Assembly: GCA_964563135.1 (NCBI GenBank)
Contig: CAZLWV010000026.1
Location: 1 to 64,000 of the forward strand
Reading direction: 5' to 3'
DNA: 64,000 bases
DNA from: JAAYAY01 sp964563135
GTDB lineage: Bacteria; Planctomycetota; Planctomycetia; Pirellulales; Thermoguttaceae
Position 1 is the stretch's first letter; each line of letters starts with the position of its first letter. Shown here in pieces: positions 42,876 to 51,314 of the stretch. The translations under genes and the position numbers were made by a program. The notes below the pieces were generated by a model that saw only the letters and a list, made by a program, of their open reading frames with translations, did no database searches and was not told the DNA's origin.

Positions 42876-43661
42876 CTATTTCTGAAGGGAGGCCGGTGCC
42901 ACCTTGATGGTTCCCAGGTCGTTGGTGCCGGCCTGGATGGTCGCAGTCAGCCGCCCCTTGGGCCAGTCCTGGGTATCGAGCGGACCGATGCGTTCATGCC
43001 AGATCTGGAATTCGAGTTCGCCGACGGGGAGTTTCGGGAGCGTGAAGGAACCGTCCTCGCCGGTGATCGCCACATAGGGGTGATCGAGCGGGAGGACGTA
43101 GGCGCTCTCCCAGGGGTGGTAGTTGCAGGCGATCGGCACGGGCAGCCTTTGGGCGCGTTTGAACTGCCACGTGGCGTTGCCGCCGACGGGGATCACGATA
43201 TTGGCCTGTTTGTCGAGGAGGGGGCTGAAGGCCACATTCTGGGCCACCGGGTCGGAGTTGACGATGTAGAACTCCTGCTTGGAGGCCCAGACGGCCATGC
43301 AGTGGGGCACGAAGATGCAGTCCTTGTTGTCCAGGAGCACCTGCGGCCCGATCTCTTTCTCGAGGTCCGGACAGACGGCGACATTCTTGGTGCGGACGTA
43401 GATGTAGACATTCTGCAGGCCGCCGTCTTCTCCGACCATCAGCGACTCATCGCGGATATCGAACTTGCCGCAGCACTCGACGTCCTTGTCGACGACCAGT
43501 TTCCTGCGTTCGGGCGGGGTGCCGTCGTAGACGAGTTTTCCCTTCAGGTCCGCCCAGGCGTTTTCGGCTCCGCGGACCACGAGGGGCCGGGCCAGTGCGG
43601 CCGCCAGGGCTGTCGTGGTGCTGCCTACAAACTGTCGCCGATTGAGTTTCGACATCGACAC
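42876..43661 (-). CDS. Tat-exported cupredoxin-like protein
   Basis: 261 residues; GTG at 43661 follows AGGGG, and an ATG six bases later is possible. The N-terminus (KLNRRQFVGSTTTALAAAL) is a twin-arginine signal. The rest resembles methylamine-utilisation/plastocyanin-like proteins: KLVYDGTPPERRKLVVDKD, NVYIYVRT, CIFVPHCMAV, IVNSDPVAQNVAF and IACNYHPWESAYVL, the last giving a Cys-x2-His pair suited to copper. A C-terminal carboxypeptidase-regulatory-like strand set (GSFTLPKLPVGELEFQIW) follows. It probably works with the neighbouring cytochromes as an electron carrier or copper protein; this is inferred from context. Confidence 0.78.
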   Translation of the reverse strand: MSMSKLNRRQFVGSTTTALAAALARPLVVRGAENAWADLKGKLVYDGTPPERRKLVVDKDVECCGKFDIRDESLMVGEDGGLQNVYIYVRTKNVAVCPDLEKEIGPQVLLDNKDCIFVPHCMAVWASKQEFYIVNSDPVAQNVAFSPLLDKQANIVIPVGGNATWQFKRAQRLPVPIACNYHPWESAYVLPLDHPYVAITGEDGSFTLPKLPVGELEFQIWHERIGPLDTQDWPKGRLTATIQAGTNDLGTIKVAPASLQK

Positions 43662-43792
43662 GAACTTCCCCTTCCGGATGCAATTGGGTCCTACGAGACT
43701 CTTGGAGCCGGCTCCAGAACCTGCGGCGATTCTTGCCGCATCCGGCTGGGGAAGGCTGTTGCGGTGGCACTGACACCACTGCCAACCCGAGG

Positions 43793-43854
43793 GCCGATCC
43801 CAGAACCGTCAGGGAGGCCTCCCGCAATCGCGGGGATTACCGACAGCGGCAGGA
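43793..43854. repeat. Direct repeat, copy 1
   Basis: Begins GCCGATCCCAGAACC, contains the palindrome GGGAGGCCTCCC and ends ACAGCGGCAGGA. It matches 44468-44527 across its length with about a dozen differences and two small gaps. Confidence 0.6.
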
Positions 43855-44467
43855 ATTCCGAGATCGGATCTAAGTATACGCCTCTGCGGCGGCGGTTTCC
43901 ACTTCGGCAGGGGCCGGAACAGGAGAACTGCGAAGTGCTGATGTGGGAAGAAAAGCGGCAGGCAGTCTCCGAAAGGGCGCTTGCGGGTAATCGGTCAGTG
44001 GAGGTGTGGGGTCTTCTTGAGGGATTGGCGGCAGCTATGAAGGGGATTTGTACAACACATGGGTTTTGCACCGCCTTTGCATTTGTTCGGAAAACTTGGG
44101 CCAGGCGGGGCTCGGCAAGTCGTGGTAGCTGTGGTGTTTACGCCAAGGAGCCGGTGCGTAAAGTGGCATCCGTCGACAGTGGGGGTAGCGCACAATTCCC
44201 CCGCTTGAGGGAAGAAAAGCCGGGAACGGGCAGCAAGAGAGGGGGGCCGTGGTTTGGGCGGTTGTGGTTGATGGGAGGGACTCTTGCCGCATGATTGGCT
44301 TTGTCTGGTGCTGGTAAGCCTGGGGCTGGGCAGGCGCAGGGGGGCCGGGAAGGAAGGTTCGGACTTGAGGCGTGTTGGGGTGCATGCGTACAGTATCCCG
44401 AAAACCCGTGTCCGAGTCAAGTCTTTGTTTTGTGTTTTGGCCACCTGGCACGAATGTGGAGACCGGG

Positions 44468-44527
44468 GCCGATCCCAAGATCGCCCGGAAGGCTTCCCGC
44501 ACCGGGGGGGCGTCGGCAGCGGCAGGA
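44468..44527. repeat. Direct repeat, copy 2
   Basis: Begins GCCGATCCCAAGATC, contains GGAAGGCTTCCC and ends GGCAGCGGCAGGA. Same orientation as copy 1, 675 bases away, just after the stop codon of the multihaem cytochrome C-terminal part. Confidence 0.6.
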
Positions 44528-44542
44528 GCCTTGGGGCTAGTT

Positions 44543-45455
44543 CTACTCATCCTGTGGGCTGGCAGCGGGTTCTGCCGGCGCGGCTGCGGCCGTGTCGATG
44601 AGGGCCCGGATCGAGGTCCGATTCTGCATGTAGGCATCGTAGCGGAGGAGCAGGTCGAGCACGGTTTCCAGTTGCTCGGCGCTGGTTCCGGGCAGGAGGT
44701 CTTGGCCCATGGGGGGGCCCTCGGGCGGAAAGTTGACCGGCATGCCCGTGTAGGGGAGCACGGACTTGGGATCGGCCAGCCAGCGGCGCAGGTGGTCGAC
44801 CTGAATGCGGCGGCCCGCATCGGCAAGGTTCGGCGCCAGGATCGTCTGCGTCTGGCCTCCGGGGTCGTAGTCACCGATCAGGTGACACTTGGCGCAGTAG
44901 GTTTTCCGGTCGGTCACCAGCCGCATGGCCTGATCCATGAGGGCCGCTCGCCTCGGATTGGCGGCGAAGTCGTCGGCGGGCTGGGGCGAGGAAACGTAGG
45001 GGAGTTCGGCGCCCGCGGCAGCGGCGAAGTAGTCGACGAGCGCGCCGACTTCGTGCGGCGCGAGATTGAAGCGGGGCATCCGCAACAACACGGAAGGTCT
45101 GATCGGCACCGGTCGGAGCAGGTAGGTGAAGAGCCACTCGGGCCGGACACGGGCCCCTTCGTCCAGCAGCGCCGGCGGAACCTGTCCCCAGGCCTCGAGC
45201 CATGCCGTGCCCGCATTCTCGGCAGCGTACGGGTAGAGGAGTTGGGCAAACGCACCTCCCCACGCCGGGTACTGACGGGTGATGTGCGGCTGGGCAACGG
45301 GAACCTGCGCCGCGCCGACGGGCCAGACGCGGCCATTGATGAGGGCGGGCTGCCAGAGGGAAAAGACATAGAGCGGGTTGCCGTCGTCGTCTTCCTCGAG
45401 GATCGTCGCGCCCGAAGTATCGATCTCCGGGCGGCCGACGACCTCCGCCTGCCCC
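44543..45455 (-). CDS. C-terminal part of the multihaem cytochrome c (5' end lost in gap)
   Basis: The open frame begins at the assembly gap and has no start codon or export signal of its own. It continues for about 303 residues: GNPLYVFSLWQPALINGRVW, LLYPYAAENAG, LRMPRFNLAPHEVGALVDYF, a CxxCH haem site TYCAKCHLIGDY, and LPYTGMPVNFPPEGPPMGQD with a candidate Met ligand. Content and position suggest it is the C-terminal portion of the large cytochrome encoded just upstream; the two are separated only by a gap whose edges look unreliable. Alternatively it is a separate gene with a missing N-terminus. Confidence 0.75.
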
Positions 45456-45465
45456 NNNNNNNNNN
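45456..45465. other. Assembly gap (10 N) splitting the multihaem cytochrome gene
   Basis: On the minus strand the sequence before the gap ends with a stop codon beside a run of seven A on the plus strand, probably a contig-end error. Confidence 0.95.
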
Positions 45466-45471
45466 AGAATG

Positions 45472-48400
45472 CTAAAAAAATGGTAACCGAAGGAGCGATT
45501 GGGCAACGACTTCGGGAGTGAAGCGGGGTTGGGCAAAGGCGAAGGTTTCCGGCGGTGCCGGCTCCTGCCAGGACTGCGGATCGTAGCGGAATCGCCAGCG
45601 CGGCATGCTCAAGGTGTGGCACTCGGCGCAGCCGTAGCGGTCGAGGACTTTGCGTCCCTGGGCGATGGCCTTTGTCTGGCGATCGGGTGAAGGAAGGTAG
45701 GGTTTGGCCGGCGGGTCGGCAACCATTCCGAGCACGAAGGTCATGATCTGCTCGCGCTGGGCCGGTGTGAGCGAGAACTGTCCCATCGTGAGCTGCTCGT
45801 TGAAGCCCTTGTGCTCGGTTTTCTTGAAATCGAAACTCCGTGGCTGGCGGAGCTTCTGCCAGAGGAAGCCCTCACGACGGCCTTCCGCAATCGCCTCGAG
45901 GTAGAACTGGCGGTCGGCGAGCGAGCCCTCGGTATCGGCGGGTGGAGATTCCGCCAGGTAGCGGTGGACCTGTTCGAAAGCGAGCAACGACTCCTGCTTG
46001 CGTCCCCAGTCGGTCAGGGCCGGGCCGATGGCCTGAGCTCCTTCGAAACCGGGGATGTCGTGGCATCCGAAACAGCCCCGCTTGCGAATGGTCCGCCGCC
46101 CCAGGTAGCGAAGCTTCTTCTCCCGGCTGATCGGAGCCAGCAGTTCGACGGCATCTCCCAGATCGGCCGACAGGCGATCTTGCGGAATCCCGTGGGCGAG
46201 GAACTGGTCCGCCTGGGCGGCGGGAAACTGCTTGCTGAGGTGCAGGCGAGCCAGGGCGCTTAAGTCCGGATCGCCAACAGGTGGTTGGGCGTCGGGCGGT
46301 TCCTCTCGGGACTGGAGCAGGTAGGCGGCCAGGTCCGCGGCCGGATCGCTGACGCGGGGCCGTCCGTCGTGGGCATCGGTTCCCAAGGCCTGGGCAGCCA
46401 GGAGGGTATTGGGCATCGGGGTGCGGGCCGAGTGTTGGGCAGGATCGCGGAGCCAACTGGTCAACCAAGCCCGGCCGGAGTCGGTCGTGATCATCGACCC
46501 GAGACCGGTCAGGTCGGGACCGACGATCGACTGGCCTTCGGGCACGTCGGCGTGGCGGTGGCAGGCCACGCAGCCTTGCTCGACAAACAGTCTCTTGCCC
46601 CGTTCGGCGGACGGCGGTTCGGTGACTTCTGCCGGGGCGGGCAGGAGTTTGAGGGGCTGCGACGCGGCGAGCAGATAGCTGCGGATGGCCTCGATCTCAA
46701 CGGCTTCGAAGCGACGGGCTTGCTGAAGTTCTTCTCCGGCCAGATGCCCATGGAGCCCGAAGAACTGCGGCATGCGAGTGGCAGCGCGAGCGGTCTTGGG
46801 ATTGGCGATCCAGCGGTCGAGCACGACGTTGCCAAGACGATCGGCCACGTGGCGGAGGCTCGGGCCGACCTTGCGGAGGGAACCCGGAGGAGCGCCGGTG
46901 TTTCGGAGGATTTGGAGAAGCCGCTGGATCTGGCCGGACTGTGCCGGCGGGAGATTGCCCTGGTCGAGCCGCGCCCGGATGGCGCGGGCCAGCTCGTCGT
47001 GTGCGGCGACATTGTGCGGGGCGGCAACGACCTGCTGGGCCAGCAGACGGTCTGGGGGGGAGGTCTCGGCGAGGGCTGCAAGCTGGCTGGCCGCCTCTGC
47101 CACCGGCGGCTCCAACCGCAGGTCGGGGCCAATCGGTTTGGACGCCGGATCGAAGCCGCTGAGCTCGTGGCAGCCAAAACACCCGAGCTGGCGGATCAGG
47201 TGGTAGCCAGCGAGCAGTTTGGGGGCGGGAGGATCCGGAAAGCGCTCAGTGGGCTCCAGGTCGGTCACATCCTGATGGCACTGCAGGCAGCTGGCCTGGA
47301 GAAACCGGCCGGCCAGCATGGGAAGATCCCAGTGTTCGTTGCGGTGCCATCCGATCTGCTCGGTCCAGCGCCGGCGCTGTTCCGGACGGTCAGGAGTGTG
47401 GGAGGCGAAGCGAAATTCCGTGGCGCTCCCCTGCCCTGCATGGCAGATGGTGCAGCCGAATTTTGCGACCGGATGGGGGCTTCGGGAACCGACGAACAGG
47501 TCGAGCCGGGGGTGCCCGCAGTAGGGTTGAGGCAGCCCCCGTACGATCTGCAGCCGCAGCGGCGTTCCCCAGCGGTCGGGCCTCAGCAAACGTTCGATCG
47601 TGTCGGCCCGGTTCACAACGGGCTGGCCGTCGATCGCCTGGATTGCGTCGCCGGGGTAGAGGCCGGCCAGGGCCGCCGCCGACTGGCGGTCCACGACAGA
47701 AACCGTCGGCCGGTCGTCGGCCAGGACTCCCTCGACGGCCAGAGCCAAGCCATAGAGTGCCCCGATCGAGAGCCCCGATTCTTCCGGCGGCGCCTGGGGA
47801 GTGGCCAACTGGACGGTCAGCGGCTGCGGCGAGGCAATAGCCGGCTGGTCGAGTGTTCCCGGTTCGATCTGGTCGATGCCCAGATGGCAGGTGGTGCAGC
47901 GGTCGAAACGGGCGACGCGGCGGAAGTTGTAGTTGATGGTCAGTTCCGGAAGCCAGATCTGCTGGACGGACAGCGACCCTGCAAAACTGTCGATGAAAGG
48001 CATACGGGAAATGGCCCGGGCCGTATCGCTGCCGGGAGCTGTCCGCGCGTGGTGGAGCCGGTCGACCTGGGCGAGGTGCGCTTCGAGGGCGTTGCGGGCG
48101 TCCGTTTCACTTGCCCGGATGTCAGCCAGAAGCCCGGCCAATTGCCGGCGACGGGTGTCGAGGTCGTCGATGCGGGTGGTGAGCGAATCGATCTGGTGGC
48201 GCAACGCTGCCGTGACTTGGCGGGCGTCGGCAAGTTCCTTCTCCGGTGCGGCCCGGCCGGCGGAGATCTCGTAGCGGCTGCGGGCCTCGTCGAAGCGGGC
48301 CTGGGAGGCCCGGCGCTGCCGATCCAGCTCGTCACGACGTGTTTCAACACCGGCGATGCCCGATTGAAGGGAGTCCTGGAGTCTTGCGAGACGCTGCTGC

Positions 48401-48771
48401 GAGGAGGCGGCGGCGAGCGACTGATAGGCCTTTTCCACGGCCAGTGCGCCGCGATTGTGGCCGGCGGCCCGCAAGGCAGCGGAGAACTGCTCGATCAGGC
48501 CGGCGGGGGGAACCTTGGCCTGCGCCTGCTGCAGAACGCTCCGCAGGCGGGCCTCTTCCGCAGCGAATTGGCCCGTCTTCTGCTGGTCCAGACGGGACTG
48601 GGCCAGCCAGGGCTGGATCCGGTCGAGGTAAGTCCGCTGATACTCCTTCCACGGTCGCTGGTGATCGGCGGCGAACATCCAGACCGTGACCCCGACCAGG
48701 ATGGCTGCCGAAAGGGCGAAGATGGCGTGCAGCCGGTTGATGTTGTAGTAGGTGTTGTCGGGGGATCGCAT
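45472..48771 (-). CDS. Large multihaem cytochrome c with embedded PDZ domain (N-terminal part)
   Basis: 1099 residues as sequenced. One N-terminal span (LHAIFALSAAILVGVTVWMF) anchors it, followed by a long coiled coil (about 55-240). Seven CxxCH haem sites are visible: CTTCH (near 290), CTICH, CLQCH, CFGCH, CVACH, CFGCH and CAECH. Between the first two, about 330-408, lies a PDZ-like domain (GALYGLALAVEGVLADDRPT, AALAGLYPGDAIQAIDGQPV). The frame ends at a stop six bases from the gap. With the part at 44543-45455 the chain has eight haems. It follows a cytochrome b C-terminal-like gene, so it probably takes electrons from a quinol-oxidising bc-type complex on the outer face of the inner membrane. 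Confidence 0.85.
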   Translation of the reverse strand: MRSPDNTYYNINRLHAIFALSAAILVGVTVWMFAADHQRPWKEYQRTYLDRIQPWLAQSRLDQQKTGQFAAEEARLRSVLQQAQAKVPPAGLIEQFSAALRAAGHNRGALAVEKAYQSLAAASSQQRLARLQDSLQSGIAGVETRRDELDRQRRASQARFDEARSRYEISAGRAAPEKELADARQVTAALRHQIDSLTTRIDDLDTRRRQLAGLLADIRASETDARNALEAHLAQVDRLHHARTAPGSDTARAISRMPFIDSFAGSLSVQQIWLPELTINYNFRRVARFDRCTTCHLGIDQIEPGTLDQPAIASPQPLTVQLATPQAPPEESGLSIGALYGLALAVEGVLADDRPTVSVVDRQSAAALAGLYPGDAIQAIDGQPVVNRADTIERLLRPDRWGTPLRLQIVRGLPQPYCGHPRLDLFVGSRSPHPVAKFGCTICHAGQGSATEFRFASHTPDRPEQRRRWTEQIGWHRNEHWDLPMLAGRFLQASCLQCHQDVTDLEPTERFPDPPAPKLLAGYHLIRQLGCFGCHELSGFDPASKPIGPDLRLEPPVAEAASQLAALAETSPPDRLLAQQVVAAPHNVAAHDELARAIRARLDQGNLPPAQSGQIQRLLQILRNTGAPPGSLRKVGPSLRHVADRLGNVVLDRWIANPKTARAATRMPQFFGLHGHLAGEELQQARRFEAVEIEAIRSYLLAASQPLKLLPAPAEVTEPPSAERGKRLFVEQGCVACHRHADVPEGQSIVGPDLTGLGSMITTDSGRAWLTSWLRDPAQHSARTPMPNTLLAAQALGTDAHDGRPRVSDPAADLAAYLLQSREEPPDAQPPVGDPDLSALARLHLSKQFPAAQADQFLAHGIPQDRLSADLGDAVELLAPISREKKLRYLGRRTIRKRGCFGCHDIPGFEGAQAIGPALTDWGRKQESLLAFEQVHRYLAESPPADTEGSLADRQFYLEAIAEGRREGFLWQKLRQPRSFDFKKTEHKGFNEQLTMGQFSLTPAQREQIMTFVLGMVADPPAKPYLPSPDRQTKAIAQGRKVLDRYGCAECHTLSMPRWRFRYDPQSWQEPAPPETFAFAQPRFTPEVVAQSLLRLPFF

Positions 48772-48814
48772 GGGGATGGTTGCCTGGCCGGGCGGCAGGG
48801 GAGTGTTCGGCGCG

Positions 48815-48824
48815 NNNNNNNNNN
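48815..48824. other. Assembly gap (10 N) between cytochrome b-like and cytochrome c genes
   Basis: Run of ten N in the space between the two genes. Neither coding region is visibly cut, but the distance between them is uncertain. Confidence 0.9.
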
Positions 48825-48847
48825 GCTTTGGCCCGTCTTGAGTCTGG

Positions 48848-50158
48848 TCAGAAATAGAGGAAATACTCGGGCATACTGACGATGAAACTGAGCCCGCAGG
48901 TCCAGCGAAGGAGCATTTTTACGGGCAGCATGAGCATGGCCAGCAGGAGAATCAGCATGAGCCAGTAGCGGAGTGGGCCCATGGACCGGCGGTACTGGGC
49001 CATCCAGGTGCGGGCCAGGATGAGGGGCAAGCCGAGGAAGTAGAAGGCCAGGATGATCAGCCCTGCGCTCTCTCGCCAGAGTACGGCCCCCAGCCGGCCG
49101 GCCGGACCGGCCGCGCCGCCGGCCCTGGGCATGGCTGTTCCCAGCCAGACTTCCCACAGGCAGCGGGAAAGGCTGATTGTGCTGAGGGCCTCCACTTTGT
49201 GCGGGTCGTGGGGCTCGAAGGGGCCGAAGAAGGCCCAGCCAGGCCCGCGCAGGAAGGTGCCGATGACGATGAGGAAGATCCAAAGCTGCAGGAAACCGAA
49301 TTGGAACAGCACGTAGGCGGTCTTTCGTTCGGCGATCGTGTAGTAGCCGTGACCGCGCGGATTGACGTCGAGATACGGAATGGCACACAGCCCGAGAATG
49401 ATGAGCAGAGGGAGGATCACGCCGGCGACGGACGCATCGAAGAACACGAGCATTTCCTGGAGGCCCAGAAAGTACCACGGCGCCTTGGCCGGGTTGGGAG
49501 TGACGACGGGATTGGCCGGTTGCTCCAGCGGTGCCCGGACGAGCAGCGACCAGGCGACCAGCGCGGCGGTTACCAGCACCATGGCGATCAACTCGATATA
49601 GACCAGGTCGGGCCAGACAAGCACCGGCTCGCTCAGTCCCTTCTCGACGGGAGGGAGTTTCTGAACGGCGCGGCGGTCGTTGCCGACGGCCTGCCAAGCG
49701 CCCAGCCACGTGAAGTAGGCCAGCAGGAACACCATGGCCACGATGGGGAGATTATCGCCCTTGGAGACGATGGCCGCGAAATGGCGATCGGTGAGCGACA
49801 GGCAGAAGAGGCCGATGGCGAGATTGAACCCCGTCCACGCGACGGCCGTTTGCACGAAGAACTCGCGGTACAGGAAGAGGATGGCCAGGGCTGCGATGGA
49901 GAGGAGGGTGAACGACACGGGACCCAGAGAGGCGTTGACGGCATTTCTGACCACCTGGGAAAGGAGAGGGGGCTGGCCACCGAAAGAGGCGACGCCGGCC
50001 CATGCGAATGCTGCCGCAAACAACGACCAGGCGACCGCCTTGACCAGGCGGCCGGGCAGGCAACGGGCGGCGGCGATCGCGTTGAGCGCCGCGGCGATCG
50101 CGTAGAGCCAGCCGATGGGTTGGGCGACGGTCGCGAGGAACTCAGCGGAGCTATCCAT
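48848..50158 (-). CDS. Cytochrome b C-terminal (subunit IV-like) membrane protein of a bc-type complex
   Basis: 436 residues and about ten membrane spans. The phrase PNPAKAPWYFLGLQEMLVFF is the form of the quinol-oxidation-site (PEWY-region) motif seen in bc complexes where cytochrome b is divided and subunit IV is separate. No paired histidines for b haems were seen, so the haem-bearing N-terminal cytochrome b and the Rieske protein must be encoded elsewhere or are absent. The N-terminal 200 residues carry additional spans without recognised motif. The next gene on the strand is the multihaem cytochrome c, its probable electron acceptor. Upstream is dapB, not a Rieske gene. Confidence 0.75.
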   Translation of the reverse strand: MDSSAEFLATVAQPIGWLYAIAAALNAIAAARCLPGRLVKAVAWSLFAAAFAWAGVASFGGQPPLLSQVVRNAVNASLGPVSFTLLSIAALAILFLYREFFVQTAVAWTGFNLAIGLFCLSLTDRHFAAIVSKGDNLPIVAMVFLLAYFTWLGAWQAVGNDRRAVQKLPPVEKGLSEPVLVWPDLVYIELIAMVLVTAALVAWSLLVRAPLEQPANPVVTPNPAKAPWYFLGLQEMLVFFDASVAGVILPLLIILGLCAIPYLDVNPRGHGYYTIAERKTAYVLFQFGFLQLWIFLIVIGTFLRGPGWAFFGPFEPHDPHKVEALSTISLSRCLWEVWLGTAMPRAGGAAGPAGRLGAVLWRESAGLIILAFYFLGLPLILARTWMAQYRRSMGPLRYWLMLILLLAMLMLPVKMLLRWTCGLSFIVSMPEYFLYF

Positions 50159-50298
50159 GGAGACGGTCGCAGGGTTGCATTGGCGGGAGAACGGGCACTG
50201 GTTCGGCTCGGCAATGGCGACAGTATGTGGAGAGATCTGGCGAAGGTGAAACGGAGTCCATCGCTACGCCTCCGTCGCGCCAACCGACTGGTCCGACG

Positions 50299-51090
50299 TC
50301 AGAGGCCCAGCACATCTTTCATGCTGTAGAGTCCCGGTTCCTTGCCGGCGAGGAACCTGGCGGCGGCCAGGGCCCCCACGGCATAGCAATCGCGGCTCGT
50401 TGCCCGGACGGTCAACTCGACCATTTCGCCGAGCATGGCAAAGACGATCGTGTGTTCCCCCGGGTTGTCGCCGACCCGCACGGCGTGGTAGCCGATCTGG
50501 TCGTGGGGCCGGCGTCCGACCCGACCTTGCCGGCCGTGGACGTGTTTGGACTGTCCCATGACGTTGGAGATGATCTGGCCGAACTTCAGGGCGGTACCGC
50601 TGGGGGCGTCTTCCTTGAATCGGTGGTGGCGTTCGAGAATCTCGACGTCGACATCCTGGCCTTTCAGGGCCCGGGCGGCAACCTCGGAGAGTTTCATGGC
50701 CAGGTTGACCGCCATGCTCATGTTGGGCGCCCGCAGAACGGGGATCACCTCCGCCGCCCCGGTCAACCTGGACTCCTGCTCCGGACTGAGGCCGGTCGTG
50801 GAGGAAACCAGGGGGACTTTTGCGCCGAGGCAGGTCTGGAGAACGGAATCGGTAGCTTCGGGGAGCGAGAAATCGACGAGGACATCGGCGGCAGCGTCAA
50901 GCTGGGATGAAAGGCCGATTCCCAGCGGTCCGATGCCGGCGAGCAAACCGGCATCGGTTCCCAGTTCGGGGTGACCGGCGGAATCGATGGCCGCGACGAG
51001 CTGCAGGTCCGGGTCGGCGCTGGCCAGTGCGATCAGTCGGCGTCCCATGCGGCCGGCGGCACCATGAATGGCTACACGAAGCTTGGTCAT
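50299..51090 (-). CDS. dapB: 4-hydroxy-tetrahydrodipicolinate reductase DapB
   Basis: 263 residues from the ATG at 51090 with AGGA upstream; a longer frame adds 41 implausible residues. DapB makes tetrahydrodipicolinate for lysine and diaminopimelate. The nucleotide loop HGAAGRMGRR (9-18) and the catalytic block RHHRFKEDAPSGTAL (His155, His156, Lys159) are intact; STTGLSPEQ and PNMSMAVNL are also typical. The length matches the family. It is flanked by the NolW-repeat protein and the respiratory genes on the same strand, without obvious functional link. Confidence 0.95.
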   Translation of the reverse strand: MTKLRVAIHGAAGRMGRRLIALASADPDLQLVAAIDSAGHPELGTDAGLLAGIGPLGIGLSSQLDAAADVLVDFSLPEATDSVLQTCLGAKVPLVSSTTGLSPEQESRLTGAAEVIPVLRAPNMSMAVNLAMKLSEVAARALKGQDVDVEILERHHRFKEDAPSGTALKFGQIISNVMGQSKHVHGRQGRVGRRPHDQIGYHAVRVGDNPGEHTIVFAMLGEMVELTVRATSRDCYAVGALAAARFLAGKEPGLYSMKDVLGL

Positions 51091-51314
51091 CTGGTTTCCT
51101 GGAGATGGGCTGCTGAATGGCAAATCGGAACCGCCGATCATTGTCGCCCAGATGCCGGTTTGAATGCAACTCCCACCAGGGGCGGATTGGAGCCCGCAAG
51201 GCGCGGCGGCCACCGCGCCTGTCGGAGGTTTGCTCCGGGCGCGCTGGTGGAGTGATCCGGGTCCGAGGATCCGGTTGAGAATGACGGGGCGACTGTCAGG
51301 GCGGAGTGCGACGG

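Larger units (their letters stand above)
43662..44542. other. 880-base gene-free stretch with a pair of direct repeats
   Basis: Contains two about 60-base direct repeats at 43793-43854 and 44468-44527. No reading frame with both start signal and protein-like composition was found; several overlapping frames encode Ser/Pro/Arg-rich sequence of no family. It separates the cupredoxin-like gene from the multihaem cytochrome gene. Confidence 0.5.
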
